A stretch of 64,000 nucleotides of DNA, taken from NCBI GenBank assembly GCA_963556255.1, contig OY744611.1, forward strand, positions 39,822,944 to 39,886,943. The letters are read 5' to 3'. The stretch is from Allolobophora icterica (Eukaryota > Annelida > Clitellata > Crassiclitellata > Lumbricidae). This document shows, in pieces, positions 1 to 11,125 of the stretch (positions are counted from its first letter, which is position 1; each line of letters starts with the position of its first letter). The notes under the pieces are model-generated. The model saw only the letters and a program-made list of their open reading frames with translations. It did no database searches and had not been told where the DNA came from. The position numbers were made by a program, and so were the translations under genes.

Positions 1-1
1 T

Positions 2-709
2 GCCAAGATTGACTTGGAGGCTCTGGCCCTGGAGTTTCCATTGCTCACTTTCTCATCTTCGGTCCGAGACCTTGGTGTCATACTGGACCAAGAGCTGACC
101 TTTACGCAACACATAAACCTGCTTTGCCGTAACTGCTACTATCAGCTGCGCCAGCTTAGAGTAGTCTCTCGCTCTCTAACCTCCACTGCTGCTTCCACGC
201 TTGTCCACTCATTTGTTGTATCTCGCCTTGACTATTGCAGTACTCTCTACCTTGGTCTCCCAGCGGCTCGGATTGGGTGCTTGGACCGGGTGTTGCGCGC
301 AGCGGCGCGCCTTATTGGTCGCATCCCGAGATTTGGCCATGTCACCGAGTACATGCGGGATGTTTTGCATTGGCTTCCTATCCCGCAGCGTATTGCCTAT
401 CGGGTCTCTGCCCTAGTGTGGCGCTGCCTTGTGGGTGAGGCCCCTGTGTATTTGCGAGAGCATTGCCGCTCCACCCTGAACATCCAGCGCCGTGGTTCCC
501 TGCGCTCTTCTAAGCAGGCTGAGCTTCTAGTTCCCCGCTCACGGACCGCCCTTAGGCAGCGCCGTGATTTTTCCATCGCTGGCCCTGCAATCTGGAATGG
601 GCTCCCTGTAGCGCTTCGCTTGGTCCCAAGCACCCATTCCGCCACATTTTATTCAAATCTCAAGACTGTGCTCTTCAGCCGGGGTTGGGTCGGGAGTGCT
701 TCTGAGTAG
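2..709 (+). CDS. 3' end of non-LTR retrotransposon (CR1/L2-type LINE) reverse transcriptase ORF, 5' cut by window edge
   Basis: Open frame from the window edge to a TAG at 707-709, about 235 codons. The translation is the region after the reverse transcriptase core of CR1/L2-like LINEs: a DLGVILDQELTF segment, then SRLDYCSTLYLGLP, then LHWLPIPQRIAYRV, and a C-terminus with GPAIWNGLPVALR and LFSRGWVGSASE. The polymerase catalytic motif would lie upstream, outside the window. After the stop comes a short 3' tail (GAGGCGCTATATAAAT) and a GAAT microsatellite at about 744-755, the usual 3' terminus of this LINE type. The frame is intact. The last roughly 155 bp recur, apparently without change, at 17742-17913, so the family was active recently. 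The exact clade (CR1, L2 or a relative) is inferred. Confidence 0.85.
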   Translation, partial: AKIDLEALALEFPLLTFSSSVRDLGVILDQELTFTQHINLLCRNCYYQLRQLRVVSRSLTSTAASTLVHSFVVSRLDYCSTLYLGLPAARIGCLDRVLRAAARLIGRIPRFGHVTEYMRDVLHWLPIPQRIAYRVSALVWRCLVGEAPVYLREHCRSTLNIQRRGSLRSSKQAELLVPRSRTALRQRRDFSIAGPAIWNGLPVALRLVPSTHSATFYSNLKTVLFSRGWVGSASE

Positions 710-759
710 ATAGCCTTGAAGAGGCGCTATATAAATTCTCCATATGAATGAATGACTCA
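710..759 (+). repeat. LINE 3' UTR, terminal hairpin motif and GAAT tail
   Basis: Carries AGCCTTGAAGAGGCGCTATA and ends in ATGAATGAATGA. The same terminus recurs on both strands throughout the window. The tail is followed directly by a MITE. Confidence 0.8.
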
Positions 760-887
760 CATGGGCGTCCGGAGGAGGGGAAGGGGGATTTGCCTCCCTG
801 GATTTGTGAATAGATTTTCCATGCAAAAACGTCATTTTTCCAATTGAAAAAATGTTGCCCCCCTGCGGACAAATTCCTACGACCATG
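760..887. mobile_element. hAT-type MITE, 128 bp (CATGGGCGTCCG family, copy 1)
   Basis: Begins CATGGGCGTCCGGAGG and ends with a decayed inverted copy (CCTACGACCATG). The flanks are ATGACTCA (752-759) and GTGACTCA (888-895), a 7/8 match expected of an old 8-bp hAT duplication. A better preserved relative lies at 57310-57584. It landed in the GAAT tail of the preceding LINE. No coding capacity. Confidence 0.65.
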
Positions 888-904
888 GTGACTCATGTTT
901 CTGA

Positions 905-1050
905 CTAGGGCACGCCGCGCCGCGCCGACGCCGACATTTTGTAGACGCCGCCGCCGCCGATTTTTGTGCGTCGGCGCGCCGCCGCCGCCGACCAAAAATG
1001 ACCGGCGCGCCGCCGCCGACACTATGACGTCGGCGCAGGGCTCTACCTCT
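905..1050. repeat. GCC/GCG-rich palindromic repeat, possible MITE
   Basis: Very CpG-rich island made of gccgccgcc and cggcgcgcc blocks in opposed orientation, in AT-rich surroundings. The ends (AGGGCACGCC on the left, GGCGCAGGGCT on the right) are loosely inverted, but I found no convincing target duplication. From here to about 1990 I see no gene or recognisable repeat. Confidence 0.35.
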
Positions 1051-1995
1051 AAGTAAGAGTTTCTACCAAACAACACAAACCGAGGTTACAGAGAATGGTC
1101 CTCGATCGCTAATAGAAAAAGGCTTTAAAAAGACCACGTGGTATGGAGTAATGGATATCAGAAGATGTCCCTGACTGGCAAGTAAGTCAGCTAAAAAACA
1201 GACGAGTGTTCAGTTAGGACGTCCATAATATCCCAGCTGTGTAACAGAACTGCTGGAGACTTCCCATTCGAAAACCTCGGCTCAGGCACCGAGGATGTTC
1301 AGGAGTGTACCATCGAGTCAGAAATCTTTAACTGTCACTCTTTTCTTGCGGGTATACTACCATATGAGCCCCGACTTCGACATTGACAGTCGGAGGGATT
1401 AAAAATGACATATCATCCGGCTTAGCGCATCTAAACGCTGGTTTATGCAGCTCCGTTACTCATCTATTTCCTCGGGGCTGTCGTTCAGAGGGCGACTCGG
1501 AATAGTTTGTTCTTTAGGAGGCCCAGTGTAAATTAACAGAACAATAGGCCTACAATACAATATAATTTGAGCTTCGTGCTTTTATTGATCCACAACGACA
1601 TATAAACTAATTACACAGCCACTGTAGTAAAGAAAAGTTTGAAATGGTAAGCATTGTTGAGTATTATGAGGCTATAGGCCCTACAGAACTGAAGGTGGGT
1701 CAATAGGAGGCCCTAAAAGGACCGGGGTCCCGCTAGAAAAGGCCCCCCCCCATTTGCTTAGTTAGGTTCATCGAGGGCCGTATTGAGCCACCAAAATGGC
1801 ATAGATCAACAAGCCAGTTACAAGTAGGTCAAAAATAATCCTAATTAGGAACAGATTGGTCAATGATAGACACCTGGCTATCAAAATAACAAGTGGCACA
1901 AAGTTTACGTGTTTTCGTAATTACGTGTTTCACAGAAACAGATGATGTACTTTAGGCTTCATTACGTGGATCAATTAGCAGCAAAACACTGTAGA

Positions 1996-2348
<353 letters not shown>

Positions 2349-2350
<2 letters not shown>

Positions 2351-2690
2351 GTAATTGCAAATTTATATAGCGCCACTTCAAGAGAGACTCATATCCCGAA
2401 TTAACATGTATACAATGAAACAATGATCGAACAGAATAGTCTTCAAGCGTTTGCGGAAAGAGGTAAAGAGAGGCTGAGGATTTAACGTCGCAGGCTGTTA
2501 GGCAACTGATTCCAGGGAGATGGGCCGACCACAGCCAAACTTCTGTGCTGGACCGTGGAAGTTCGGGCCGTGGAACAATCAAGTCGTTTTGCGTGGCAGA
2601 GCGGAGCAATCTGCGACCTGGTAAGGAAGATACTGGGAAACATATCTCCTTGAGATTATGATAATTATGGAGCATAGCCTCGTTTACAAT
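2349..2690 (-). repeat. LINE/SINE-type 3' end, minus strand
   Basis: Read on the minus strand, the region ends in TGGCGCTATATAAATTTGC followed by a short AATTAC-type tail, the terminus seen on other LINEs and SINEs here. The body upstream (to about 2690) has no intact frame that I recognise. Confidence 0.5.
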
Positions 2691-2965
2691 TGCGCAAGAG
2701 CATTAAGATGTTATACTCAATACGCTTTATCATAGGTAACCAGCACAGATCCTCCCAAATTAAGATATAAATTATGACCAAATCTAGGAATGCTGTCGAT
2801 CAGTCAAGTTCAAGCCGTTGCATCCAAAACTGATTGAAGCCGATTATGCAGGATTTGTACGTATAAGCTTAATCTATAATTATTTATCAGCCTACAGTTA
2901 TGCTAGTATAGCCATGAAGATCACCGTACAATTATGTGGGTGGCCACGAAAAATAAAATGTTTAG

Positions 2966-3010
<45 letters not shown>

Positions 3011-3108
3011 AAAACGTACTTACTATGTAACTCTTAGTACAGTTAACAGTGCGAAGCATCCTAGAAGTAGCTTGCTATTGACGGTGTATAATATAAATTG
3101 TCGTGATT

Positions 3109-3150
<42 letters not shown>

Positions 3151-3965
3151 AAGTTCTAAAAGAAAATAAAACTGGATTGTTTGGAGAATTAACTTGTCCA
3201 TGCGAGGATGGGCATAGTCATAGTTGTGAGTACTGCTTCAATTGGCTGCCAACCAATGCCCGCATCCACGCAAGTGCGCTTTCCTTGCCAGGTAGCCGGA
3301 GGATACTACTGATGTGATGGAGTTGCAGCCGCAGGGAGCATGTCAGTCGTGTTCCTCGGTAATAAATCCGGTTCACACTTGATTGCCCTCGGTTGCATTC
3401 AAACCAAGATGCACCTCGATGCTCTGCTATTACTTAACGTCCACAGCTGGGTCGCTCGTGAATAGGCCGGTGCCCTTCTCTTGGCCTTCGAATGGCGCTT
3501 TAGAAGTTTGGAGATTACGATTACGATTACGCTGCTTCCTAGATATCTACTCGGGACTACAAAGGTGGTCACGCTTTAACAGACAATTGAAATATCTGCT
3601 CACATCCGCTGACAAGTGATATTGTTAGACACCTAAGAAGTAGCTCGTTTCTTCCAATGCAATATAAATTATTGTTATAAGGTTGAACTTATAAGCTTAT
3701 TATGACTATGGACTATGTATGATATTTTAGGTTCTGATATGACTTAGGTAATGTTCTAATATGACTTGATCCATGATCTTAAATGATTTGGATCATGATC
3801 ATAGGAGACCCATGTTCCCCCATGGGACCATTATGCATGGGGCACATGTGGATCCCATGAAATATTCATGGGCATGCTTGCATGGTTAGTTTTTTCTTCA
3901 AATAACTTCAGCTTGTACAAATGTTTACATTTCGGCTTTTAAAAGGTAAGTGACCGAAATACAGA
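2691..3965. other. Non-genic stretch with two AT microsatellites and a dispersed-repeat fragment
   Basis: Contains AT runs at 2969-3006 and 3113-3143. Positions 3449-3535 (GCTCGTGAATAGG to GCGCTTTAGAA and an ATTACG tail) match repeats at 45499-45606 and 56856-56960. I see no coding signal. Confidence 0.7.
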
Positions 3966-4258
3966 CACATACAGATAGACAGATGTACAGACTGACGGAG
4001 ATAGCTAGAGAGAAAGAAAGCTATAAAGATAGACAGAGAGGAACGAATACATAAAAGACGCAGTGAGCAAGAGGGATAGTAAAACGAGAGGCAGAGAAAT
4101 GATAAAATGAAGATATAAAGAAGATAAGAGAGACAGACAGACAGACGTACAGAGACAGAGAGAGCGAGAGTGAGACTGCGAGAGAGAGAGAGACAAAGGG
4201 CGAGAGAGAAAGAGAGACACAGGTATGGGCACATTGGAGACATATTTAGGTCTACAGA
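3966..4258. repeat. GA-rich low-complexity tract (left half, split by LTR element)
   Basis: GACA/GAGA purine-rich DNA. It resumes as similar GA-rich DNA at 10747, immediately after the LTR element. The last five bases, ACAGA (4254-4258), are the left copy of the element's target duplication. Confidence 0.85.
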
Positions 4259-4690
4259 TGTCGCGGTCGACTCCTTCGATCGCAACGACGAACCAACGAA
4301 GGAACTATTAAAAGATCTTTATTTAAAAATAAAGTCGATTAAGTGTAAAGTAAGTCAACTCGTCTATCAAATATCACAATCGTAGACAGCACACAGGTTG
4401 GCTGGTCTCGATTGAACGTCATACGATCAATGTTTCAACGTTTACAAATCTTCGTCAAAAGGCCCTTAATGTACAGCAGGTCTATCTTATATAGAGTTCT
4501 CCCGGATTCCAGAACGTTCTGTGACGTCACTGTACTTTTCCCTGGAAAGTCCTACTGAACACGTATATCCTTGTTGCATGCACCGAATTAATGTTGACAG
4601 CTTGCTGCAGAATTTTCCGTGCGATGTAAACAAGCTTGTTGACGCGTCGGTTTTCTTCCCTTGATGCATGCACCCGCGTAGACCGCGACA
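4259..4690 (-). repeat. 3' LTR of Gmr1-like element
   Basis: 432 bp with TG...CA ends inside a perfect 10-bp terminal inverted repeat. It is apparently identical to 10315-10746. On the minus strand this copy is downstream of gag-pol. Confidence 0.95.
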
Positions 4691-4705
4691 TTCCCTCCGC
4701 CCTCA
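4691..4705 (-). promoter_or_regulatory. Polypurine tract (plus-strand DNA primer site)
   Basis: On the minus strand GAGGGCGGAGGGAA abuts the 3' LTR, the expected place and composition for a polypurine tract. Confidence 0.8.
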
Positions 4706-4885
4706 GATGATGACACGTCTTCAGCACCATCTCGAACGGGTCATCACGATCAAGCCGGGCCTCCAGACTCCATCTCGACACAGCATACACAAACAAAACA
4801 AAACACATCAGTTAGTCAATTTATCTATACAATTTGCGGGCTCGATCCTTGTGTGTCGGGCCATTTCCCCCCTTCACCATCCGAG

Positions 4886-7800
4886 TCACAACCGAGAGAG
4901 GAAATCAGCCACCGTGTTCTGACGTCCAGGACGATATCGAAAGTCCACGTTAAACTCTTGCAATGCCAACGCCCAACGAGTCAGTTTCGCACTCTTAGGG
5001 CTTGCATCTGTGAGATAAGACAAAGGATTATGATCTGAATAAATGATTATCTTTGATAAGAATATCCATGACTTGAATCGTTTAAGTGCCCAAATTACTG
5101 CGAAAGCCTCTCTCTCAATTGTAGACCAATGCATCTGTGTATCTGTAAGTTTAAGACTAGCAAAAGCAATTGGTTTTTCTTGACCTTCTTCGGTCCACTG
5201 AAACAAGCAACACCCGACCGCGGTGGCACTTGCGTCAACACTTAAACCAAATTCCTTAGTGAAATCAATGGTATGCAACTGTGTAGCTTTACTGAGATCA
5301 TCCTTTAACTTATCTAGTGCTTCTTGATGCTTTTGCTCCCAAGGCACCTTCGTAGGTATGTTATCTCGTGTCAAATCAGTTATTATCCGTGCTTTTTCAG
5401 CTAAAGCAGGTATAAAACTTCGAAAGTAACTGAAAAAACCCATAACCTTTCTAACTTCTTTCTTTGTTGTTGGAGGATGGATATCATTGATCGTAGCGAT
5501 CTTACCTGGATCAGGTTCAATACAACCTGACCCTACTATATGGCCAACAAACTTTATTTTGTTTTGTGCAAAATTACATTTTCTTAAATTCAAAGTGAGT
5601 CCTGCTTCCTCAATAGTTTGCAAGAATTTCTCTAGATGTTCTAAATGGTCATTCCAATTCATTGAAACCACTGCCATATCATCGACGAATGGTTCGGTAA
5701 AACTTCGCACTGGATGTAAAACTTGGGTCATAGCACGAATAAAGGTATTGCTAGCGGACTTGAGTCCAAACGGCATCCTTGTGAACTCAAAAAGTCCTGC
5801 ATCACATACGAATGCCGTAAGCCATCGATGTTCTTTCCGAACTGGAATTTGCCAATACCCCGATTTCGCGTCGAAAACACTAATAAACTTTGCCCGTCCC
5901 ACCTTTTGTAAGACGTCAGCAATGTCTGGGGTCGGGTAACAATCACCTAGAGAATATTTGTTAACATGGCGATAATCAATTGCCAATCGAACGCCATTTT
6001 GACCTTTGGGTCCCTTTAAAACGCAAACTACCGGACTGGCCATTTCACTTTTCGATGGTTGAATGATGTCTAATGCCAACATTTCTTCTATCTGGCGTTG
6101 TACTTCAGGTTTAAGTAGCTCAGGTACTTTATATGCCCTTAAACGCTTAGGAGTGAAATCATGAGTTATCTTAATTTCATGTTCTAATACTGGACAATAC
6201 CCAGGTTTATCCACAAATACTGCCGTGTGCCGATCCAAAACTTCAAAAAGTTGCTTCTGTTCCTCTTGCGAAAGATGCGCTATAATCAGAGGATCAATTC
6301 GCTTACTCGGGCTTATTTGTTCACGTTCTTCCTGATCTACAACCTCTACTATACCAAATTCTTCATCTTGATCAACAATTACTGAACAGCTATTGATCAT
6401 CGCTTGTTCGAGTCGTTCATGGTATCGCTTGATCTTATTTGCGTGTAAATGTCTTTGTTTTCCCTCTATTTCTACTATATAAGAATATGGGGATTTAACC
6501 TTGACTACGGTAGCAGGTCCTTGCCATCGACTATAAAATTTAGAACTACCAAAATCTGGTGCTAATACTGCTACTTTATCTCCAACTTCGTATTTTCTGT
6601 CAGTACTACGCAAGTTATAATAATCTGCATACCGCTTTGTTTCTATATCACTATAGTAATCTGCATAAACTTTCGCGAATTCGAGGTTTTCCTTCAGTGA
6701 TTGGAGATACTCTTCGGGTGATTTACCTAAGTTAAGAGGTACTTTTCGTTCGCCAGCCCACGATTCCTTCAACACACTAAGTGGACCCCGAGGAAGAGTT
6801 CCATAAACCATAGTGAATGGCGAAATATGAGTCGTGCCTGAAGGTTTTTCTCTAAGGCTCCACAGAACAAACGGTAACAATTGGTGCCATCCACGAGGAT
6901 CAGATTGAGCAAGCTTAAAGATCATGGTTTTCAAGCTTTGGTTGCATCTTTCAACCAATCCAGCTGCCTCAGGATGTCCAGGGGTATTAAATCTGGGACT
7001 ACAACCCATTCGCCGCAAGAATTCTTTCGTCAAACGACTGGTAAAGTTGGTACCACAATCAGAACTGATGATCCTTGGAATAGAAAAAGTTGTAAAAACT
7101 TGCAACAGAGCTTCACAAACTCCCTTTGCATTCAGCGATCTAAGAGGATACGCCATCGGCCAACGAGAAAATTTGTCCACCAGAACCAAAGCATAATTGT
7201 ACTGGGGTTTCGATTTGTTGGATTCTCCAGTCACTACCATAGGGCCAATACAATCCATATTTAGATGGTTAAAACAGAGTTCATCCGCCCTCGGAATAGG
7301 AGTGATCGGGACTCGATCTGCCACTTTAACTGGAGTTCTTAGTTGACAAATTTGACAAGACGCACAATATTCGCGAATCCTCTCATCCATTCTTGGAAAC
7401 CAAAAGTTTAATTTGATCCTGGCTCTCGTTGCCTTAAAAGCCATGTGCCCAGCACATGGGGCATCGTGTGCTACTCGCAAGACAACCTCGATTCTATCTT
7501 CCGGTAAACATAATTGATTAACCTTATGTCCCATAATTTCCCCTTTGTGGTACAGGAGGTTATTATCTATAAAGAAATTATTTTTATTCTGTCTCGCTTG
7601 TTGCCAGCAAGATATAAGATTGTGACAATTCTGTTGCTCACGCAATAAAGTATCATTATTCGCTACTCCCTCATCAGACTTGAACTCTGTTGACTCAACA
7701 TCAAGAAAATTATCTGAATCATCAACTAGTTGCTCCTGAGAATATTCATTCACTTCTGACGGCAAGGATTCGTTGCTGTTACTTTTCTCGATATTAACTT

Positions 7801-9790
7801 CTAAGTTATCTTCTTCTGCCCCTTTATTTATTTGTACACATCGATCTACGCCAGCTACCATCACTACATATTGCGAACTATCCCTTAATAGGTCCACAAC
7901 ATGGGGTGTCAAAATAACCCGTTCATTTAGTTCAGGGACTGCAGCGAACATGACGCACAAAGATGGCGCAATGTTTGTCGTTCCTTCCATTGAATTAGCT
8001 AATTTCATTTGTAGGTATACTACATCTGCCTTACATCCTTCTCCATGAAAACCAATTATATTAATCCGTTTAATCACGGGTAAGTTTAGTGACTCAATTA
8101 ATTTCTTATCAATACAACAAAATTCTGCTCCTGAATCAGATAATGCTGGCTGAGAAGGGAGATCTTCAATCTGTACATTGATATACGACCTCTCGTGTAA
8201 TCCATCAATACTATTTTCGTATACCCTTACAGCAGTTTCCAAGCCTATTGGTTTAGAATTATCCAATAAATTCCCTTGCTTTACCTGTTCAGGTATCTCA
8301 TGCAACACGTTGACCTTCTCAACAAATAAGTCGGTCACTTCTTCAGTTGGGTTCCCAGATATACAAGTACTCACCTTTTTAGAACTTGGTTTGGTCTGGC
8401 ACTCCCTTGCCCTATGACCCTTCTGATGACATAGGAAACAGAGACCCTTTACCTTGGCCTCCTCCTGAGACACCCTCGCACCTATCTTGGCTTCACCCCT
8501 TATTTCCGGTTTGGGAGACTTGGGTTGAGCTGTCTGGTTATTGACTTGAACATGTGGTTGACCTTTCGTCCAATTGTTATACTTCGGTGTCGGATGACTA
8601 CGGCATACTAAGTCATTCCCACCATCATGCGACGCTACATAAATGTCAGCCGCATTAGCTATGTCTTCACAGCTCAACCACTCCTCTTTTTCTTGGGCCA
8701 AGATATAATCTAAACAAGCCTTCGACAAGGACTCCTTAAGCCGATCCGCAACCAATAAACTTACAAGTTTATCAAACTCATCAGTTATCTTTCTACTTTT
8801 CAAATAATACATAAGAGCCACACGCAATTTGGATGAATAGATCGTAAATGATTCGTCCGATGCTTTGTGCAACGACCAAAATCGGGCTCTAAGATTTGAA
8901 GGGCTTATCTTAAACTCCCTTAGCAAAAACTCCTTCAGGAATTTGTAGTCATGGAGCTGTGCCTCAGTAAGGCGCATGGTTAATGCCTTAGCTCTTTCAC
9001 TTAAAATGGCTAGCAATAATTTTGCTCTAACATCTTCATCCACCTCATACACATTAAACAAACCATCCAAGTGATCAAAGAAACCTGGAATTTCTATAGG
9101 GTCGGAAGGAAATTTCCAAAGAATATTCTTAAGGGCATCACTATAACGCTTAGTACGACTTGCTAAAGAATCTCTAACATTTCGTTCTTCCTGCTTTTCC
9201 TTCCTCTCCCTTTCTTCTTTCTCTTTCCGTTCCTTCTTTTCTCTTTCTTCTTTCTCTTTCCGTTCCTTCTTTTCTTCCTCTCTCCTCTTTTCCTCCCTTT
9301 CTTCCTTCTCCTTCCGTTCCTCCCTTTCTCTTTCTTCCTTCTCCTTCCGTTCCTCCCTTTCTCTTTCTTCCTTCTCCCTTTGTTCTTTCTTTTCTTCCTC
9401 TCTCCTCTTTTCCTCCCTTTCTTCCTTCTCCTTCCGTTCCTCCCTTTCTCTTTCTTCCTTCTCCTTCCGTTCCTCCCTTTCTCTTTCTTCCTTCTCCTTC
9501 CGTTCCTCCCTTTCTCTTTCTTCCTTCTCCCTTTGTTCTTCATATTTACGGATTTCGAACTCCAGACGGCGCTTCTGCAGCTCGTAATCCACTCCTGTTG
9601 GAGATATTGGACTACCCTTAAATTCCTCTTCCTCTTTTCCAATCTCCATGGCCCATTCTTCCATTAATTGATTTCGATCCCATGACATAACATCATCTTC
9701 GTCCCTTCCTGCCTTCATAAGATACACCGTAATGCGCTCAGACGACATTTTGCGAATATTCGCTTGCATCTCTGTTGTCAACGCTTCCAT
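4886..9790 (-). CDS. Gag-Pol polyprotein, 1634 aa, pol order PR-INT-RT-RH
   Basis: Starts at ATG 9788-9790 and runs unbroken to the stop at 4886. In order: Gag N-terminus; a very charged coiled coil of Glu/Arg/Lys heptads (about residues 75-205, encoded by a TTCCTTCTCC-type minisatellite); a conserved Gag block near 228 (FPSDPIEIPGFF); a CX2CX4HX4C zinc knuckle near 450-464; an aspartic protease motif DSGA near 548; an integrase zinc finger (His pair, then CASCQIC) near 775-815; an integrase core with Asp ~845, Asp 911 and Glu 947 (D-D-35-E); an integrase C-terminal basic segment; reverse transcriptase with FVDD at 1368-1371; and RNase H up to the terminal DFLSRL. Integrase before reverse transcriptase is the diagnostic oddity. 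Gag and Pol share one frame with no frameshift or stop between them, so how their ratio is set is not evident. Confidence 0.93.
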   Translation of the reverse strand: MEALTTEMQANIRKMSSERITVYLMKAGRDEDDVMSWDRNQLMEEWAMEIGKEEEEFKGSPISPTGVDYELQKRRLEFEIRKYEEQREKEEREREERKEKEEREREERKEKEEREREERKEKEEREEKRREEEKKEQREKEEREREERKEKEEREREERKEKEEREEKRREEEKKERKEKEEREKKERKEKEERERKEKQEERNVRDSLASRTKRYSDALKNILWKFPSDPIEIPGFFDHLDGLFNVYEVDEDVRAKLLLAILSERAKALTMRLTEAQLHDYKFLKEFLLREFKISPSNLRARFWSLHKASDESFTIYSSKLRVALMYYLKSRKITDEFDKLVSLLVADRLKESLSKACLDYILAQEKEEWLSCEDIANAADIYVASHDGGNDLVCRSHPTPKYNNWTKGQPHVQVNNQTAQPKSPKPEIRGEAKIGARVSQEEAKVKGLCFLCHQKGHRARECQTKPSSKKVSTCISGNPTEEVTDLFVEKVNVLHEIPEQVKQGNLLDNSKPIGLETAVRVYENSIDGLHERSYINVQIEDLPSQPALSDSGAEFCCIDKKLIESLNLPVIKRINIIGFHGEGCKADVVYLQMKLANSMEGTTNIAPSLCVMFAAVPELNERVILTPHVVDLLRDSSQYVVMVAGVDRCVQINKGAEEDNLEVNIEKSNSNESLPSEVNEYSQEQLVDDSDNFLDVESTEFKSDEGVANNDTLLREQQNCHNLISCWQQARQNKNNFFIDNNLLYHKGEIMGHKVNQLCLPEDRIEVVLRVAHDAPCAGHMAFKATRARIKLNFWFPRMDERIREYCASCQICQLRTPVKVADRVPITPIPRADELCFNHLNMDCIGPMVVTGESNKSKPQYNYALVLVDKFSRWPMAYPLRSLNAKGVCEALLQVFTTFSIPRIISSDCGTNFTSRLTKEFLRRMGCSPRFNTPGHPEAAGLVERCNQSLKTMIFKLAQSDPRGWHQLLPFVLWSLREKPSGTTHISPFTMVYGTLPRGPLSVLKESWAGERKVPLNLGKSPEEYLQSLKENLEFAKVYADYYSDIETKRYADYYNLRSTDRKYEVGDKVAVLAPDFGSSKFYSRWQGPATVVKVKSPYSYIVEIEGKQRHLHANKIKRYHERLEQAMINSCSVIVDQDEEFGIVEVVDQEEREQISPSKRIDPLIIAHLSQEEQKQLFEVLDRHTAVFVDKPGYCPVLEHEIKITHDFTPKRLRAYKVPELLKPEVQRQIEEMLALDIIQPSKSEMASPVVCVLKGPKGQNGVRLAIDYRHVNKYSLGDCYPTPDIADVLQKVGRAKFISVFDAKSGYWQIPVRKEHRWLTAFVCDAGLFEFTRMPFGLKSASNTFIRAMTQVLHPVRSFTEPFVDDMAVVSMNWNDHLEHLEKFLQTIEEAGLTLNLRKCNFAQNKIKFVGHIVGSGCIEPDPGKIATINDIHPPTTKKEVRKVMGFFSYFRSFIPALAEKARIITDLTRDNIPTKVPWEQKHQEALDKLKDDLSKATQLHTIDFTKEFGLSVDASATAVGCCLFQWTEEGQEKPIAFASLKLTDTQMHWSTIEREAFAVIWALKRFKSWIFLSKIIIYSDHNPLSYLTDASPKSAKLTRWALALQEFNVDFRYRPGRQNTVADFLSRL

Positions 9791-10291
9791 TTTTACAAAC
9801 AGTCAGTCAACAACAATCAACAAAAAAAACAGACACCACGCGGCAAACCCGCCACACAAAAGGAAAATTCCACAACCCAAAGTGCAACTATGCAGTATCC
9901 AAAGAAGTACACTCGCCAAGTACGCAAAAGCTATACAAGCTCACGCAAGTCTGGCCTCGATCACAACAATGGATCAAATTGCAAAGAAATAATCAGCAGA
10001 TATTGAAAGAGAAATAATGGCTGCCTCCCACTCGGCTGCAACTCCACTCTCTTTTCTCCTTCTCAGCCACGACAACACCTAGGATCTTACCCGTATGTTG
10101 ACTGCTGTCTTCTGCTGTCTCAGCCGAACGACGCACTTCGTCCGTCCGACTGTCGTATGCCGATTCACCCGTCTCCCACGGTAGAAAGGCGTCTCGATCC
10201 GCTCGCTGTCTGGAACAGACCGTCTCTTGATCCTCCGGGTTGACTCCTTCCTCCGCCGGCTCGCGTCTTCTTCACCGGATCCAACACCGAT

Positions 10292-10310
10292 GATCCCGCT
10301 TCTGACACCA
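10292..10310 (-). promoter_or_regulatory. Primer binding site, tRNA-Leu type
   Basis: On the minus strand TGGTGTCAGAAGCGGGATC begins 4 nt after the 5' LTR. It is complementary to the 3' end of animal tRNA-Leu(CAG) with its CCA. The tRNA assignment is from memory of tRNA-Leu 3' ends. Confidence 0.75.
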
Positions 10311-10314
10311 ATAA

Positions 10315-10746
10315 TGTCGCGGTCGACTCCTTCGATCGCAACGACGAACCAACGAAGGAACTATTAAAAGATCTTTATTTAAAAATAAAGTCGATTAAGT
10401 GTAAAGTAAGTCAACTCGTCTATCAAATATCACAATCGTAGACAGCACACAGGTTGGCTGGTCTCGATTGAACGTCATACGATCAATGTTTCAACGTTTA
10501 CAAATCTTCGTCAAAAGGCCCTTAATGTACAGCAGGTCTATCTTATATAGAGTTCTCCCGGATTCCAGAACGTTCTGTGACGTCACTGTACTTTTCCCTG
10601 GAAAGTCCTACTGAACACGTATATCCTTGTTGCATGCACCGAATTAATGTTGACAGCTTGCTGCAGAATTTTCCGTGCGATGTAAACAAGCTTGTTGACG
10701 CGTCGGTTTTCTTCCCTTGATGCATGCACCCGCGTAGACCGCGACA
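10315..10746 (-). repeat. 5' LTR of Gmr1-like element
   Basis: Apparently identical to 4259-4690. It should hold the promoter; on the minus strand a TATATAAGATAG-like sequence (plus coordinates about 10541-10552) is a candidate TATA box. The 5' untranslated leader runs from 10314 down to 9791. Confidence 0.9.
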
Positions 10747-10961
10747 ACAGAGAAACAGATAGAAAGAGAAACAGAGAAAAAGACTAATATAGACAGAGAT
10801 AAAGAGACAAAGAAGACGAAGGCAATGGTACAGAAAGAGTAAGAGACAAAGGGAGAATAGAGAGATAGATAGATACAGCGAGGAAGGGACAGACAGGAAG
10901 GGGATGAGAGGATTGAGGGAGAAAGGGTAGGAGAGAGAGTGTGTGTGTGAGAGAGAGAGAC

Positions 10962-10997
<36 letters not shown>

Positions 10998-11125
10998 CGC
11001 AACAGAGAACAAGACAGACTATATAGAACGCAGAGTACAGAACAGATACAGCAGACCGGATAGGCAGACAAAAGGAATAAGACAAACAGAGAGACAGAGA
11101 GAGACATACACGGACAGAAAGAGGA
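10747..11125. repeat. GA-rich low-complexity tract (right half)
   Basis: Continuation of the purine-rich DNA interrupted by the LTR element. It starts with the right ACAGA duplication and includes GAGA and GACA runs (10930-11000). Confidence 0.85.

Larger units (their letters stand above)
4259..10746 (-). mobile_element. Complete Gmr1-like Ty3/gypsy LTR retrotransposon
   Basis: A 6488-bp element bounded by two 432-bp direct repeats that look identical base for base. It is flanked by ACAGA on both sides (4254-4258 and 10747-10751). The LTRs begin TGTCGCGGTC and end GACCGCGACA. The primer site is next to the 5' LTR (10292-10310), the polypurine tract next to the 3' LTR (4691-4705), and a single gag-pol frame of 1634 codons lies between. 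Pol order is protease, integrase, reverse transcriptase, RNase H, as in the Gmr1 group and unlike ordinary gypsy. There is no env-like frame. Identical LTRs, an intact frame and an exact duplication indicate a very recent, possibly still competent insertion. Confidence 0.95.

Noticed and set aside
9163..9642. Alternative minus-strand frame rich in Arg/Lys inside gag
   Set aside because: A shadow of the coiled-coil minisatellite in another frame of gag-pol.
4259..10746. Endogenous retrovirus with envelope
   Set aside because: No frame with signal peptide, fusion peptide or membrane anchor between pol and the 3' LTR; it is an env-less retrotransposon.
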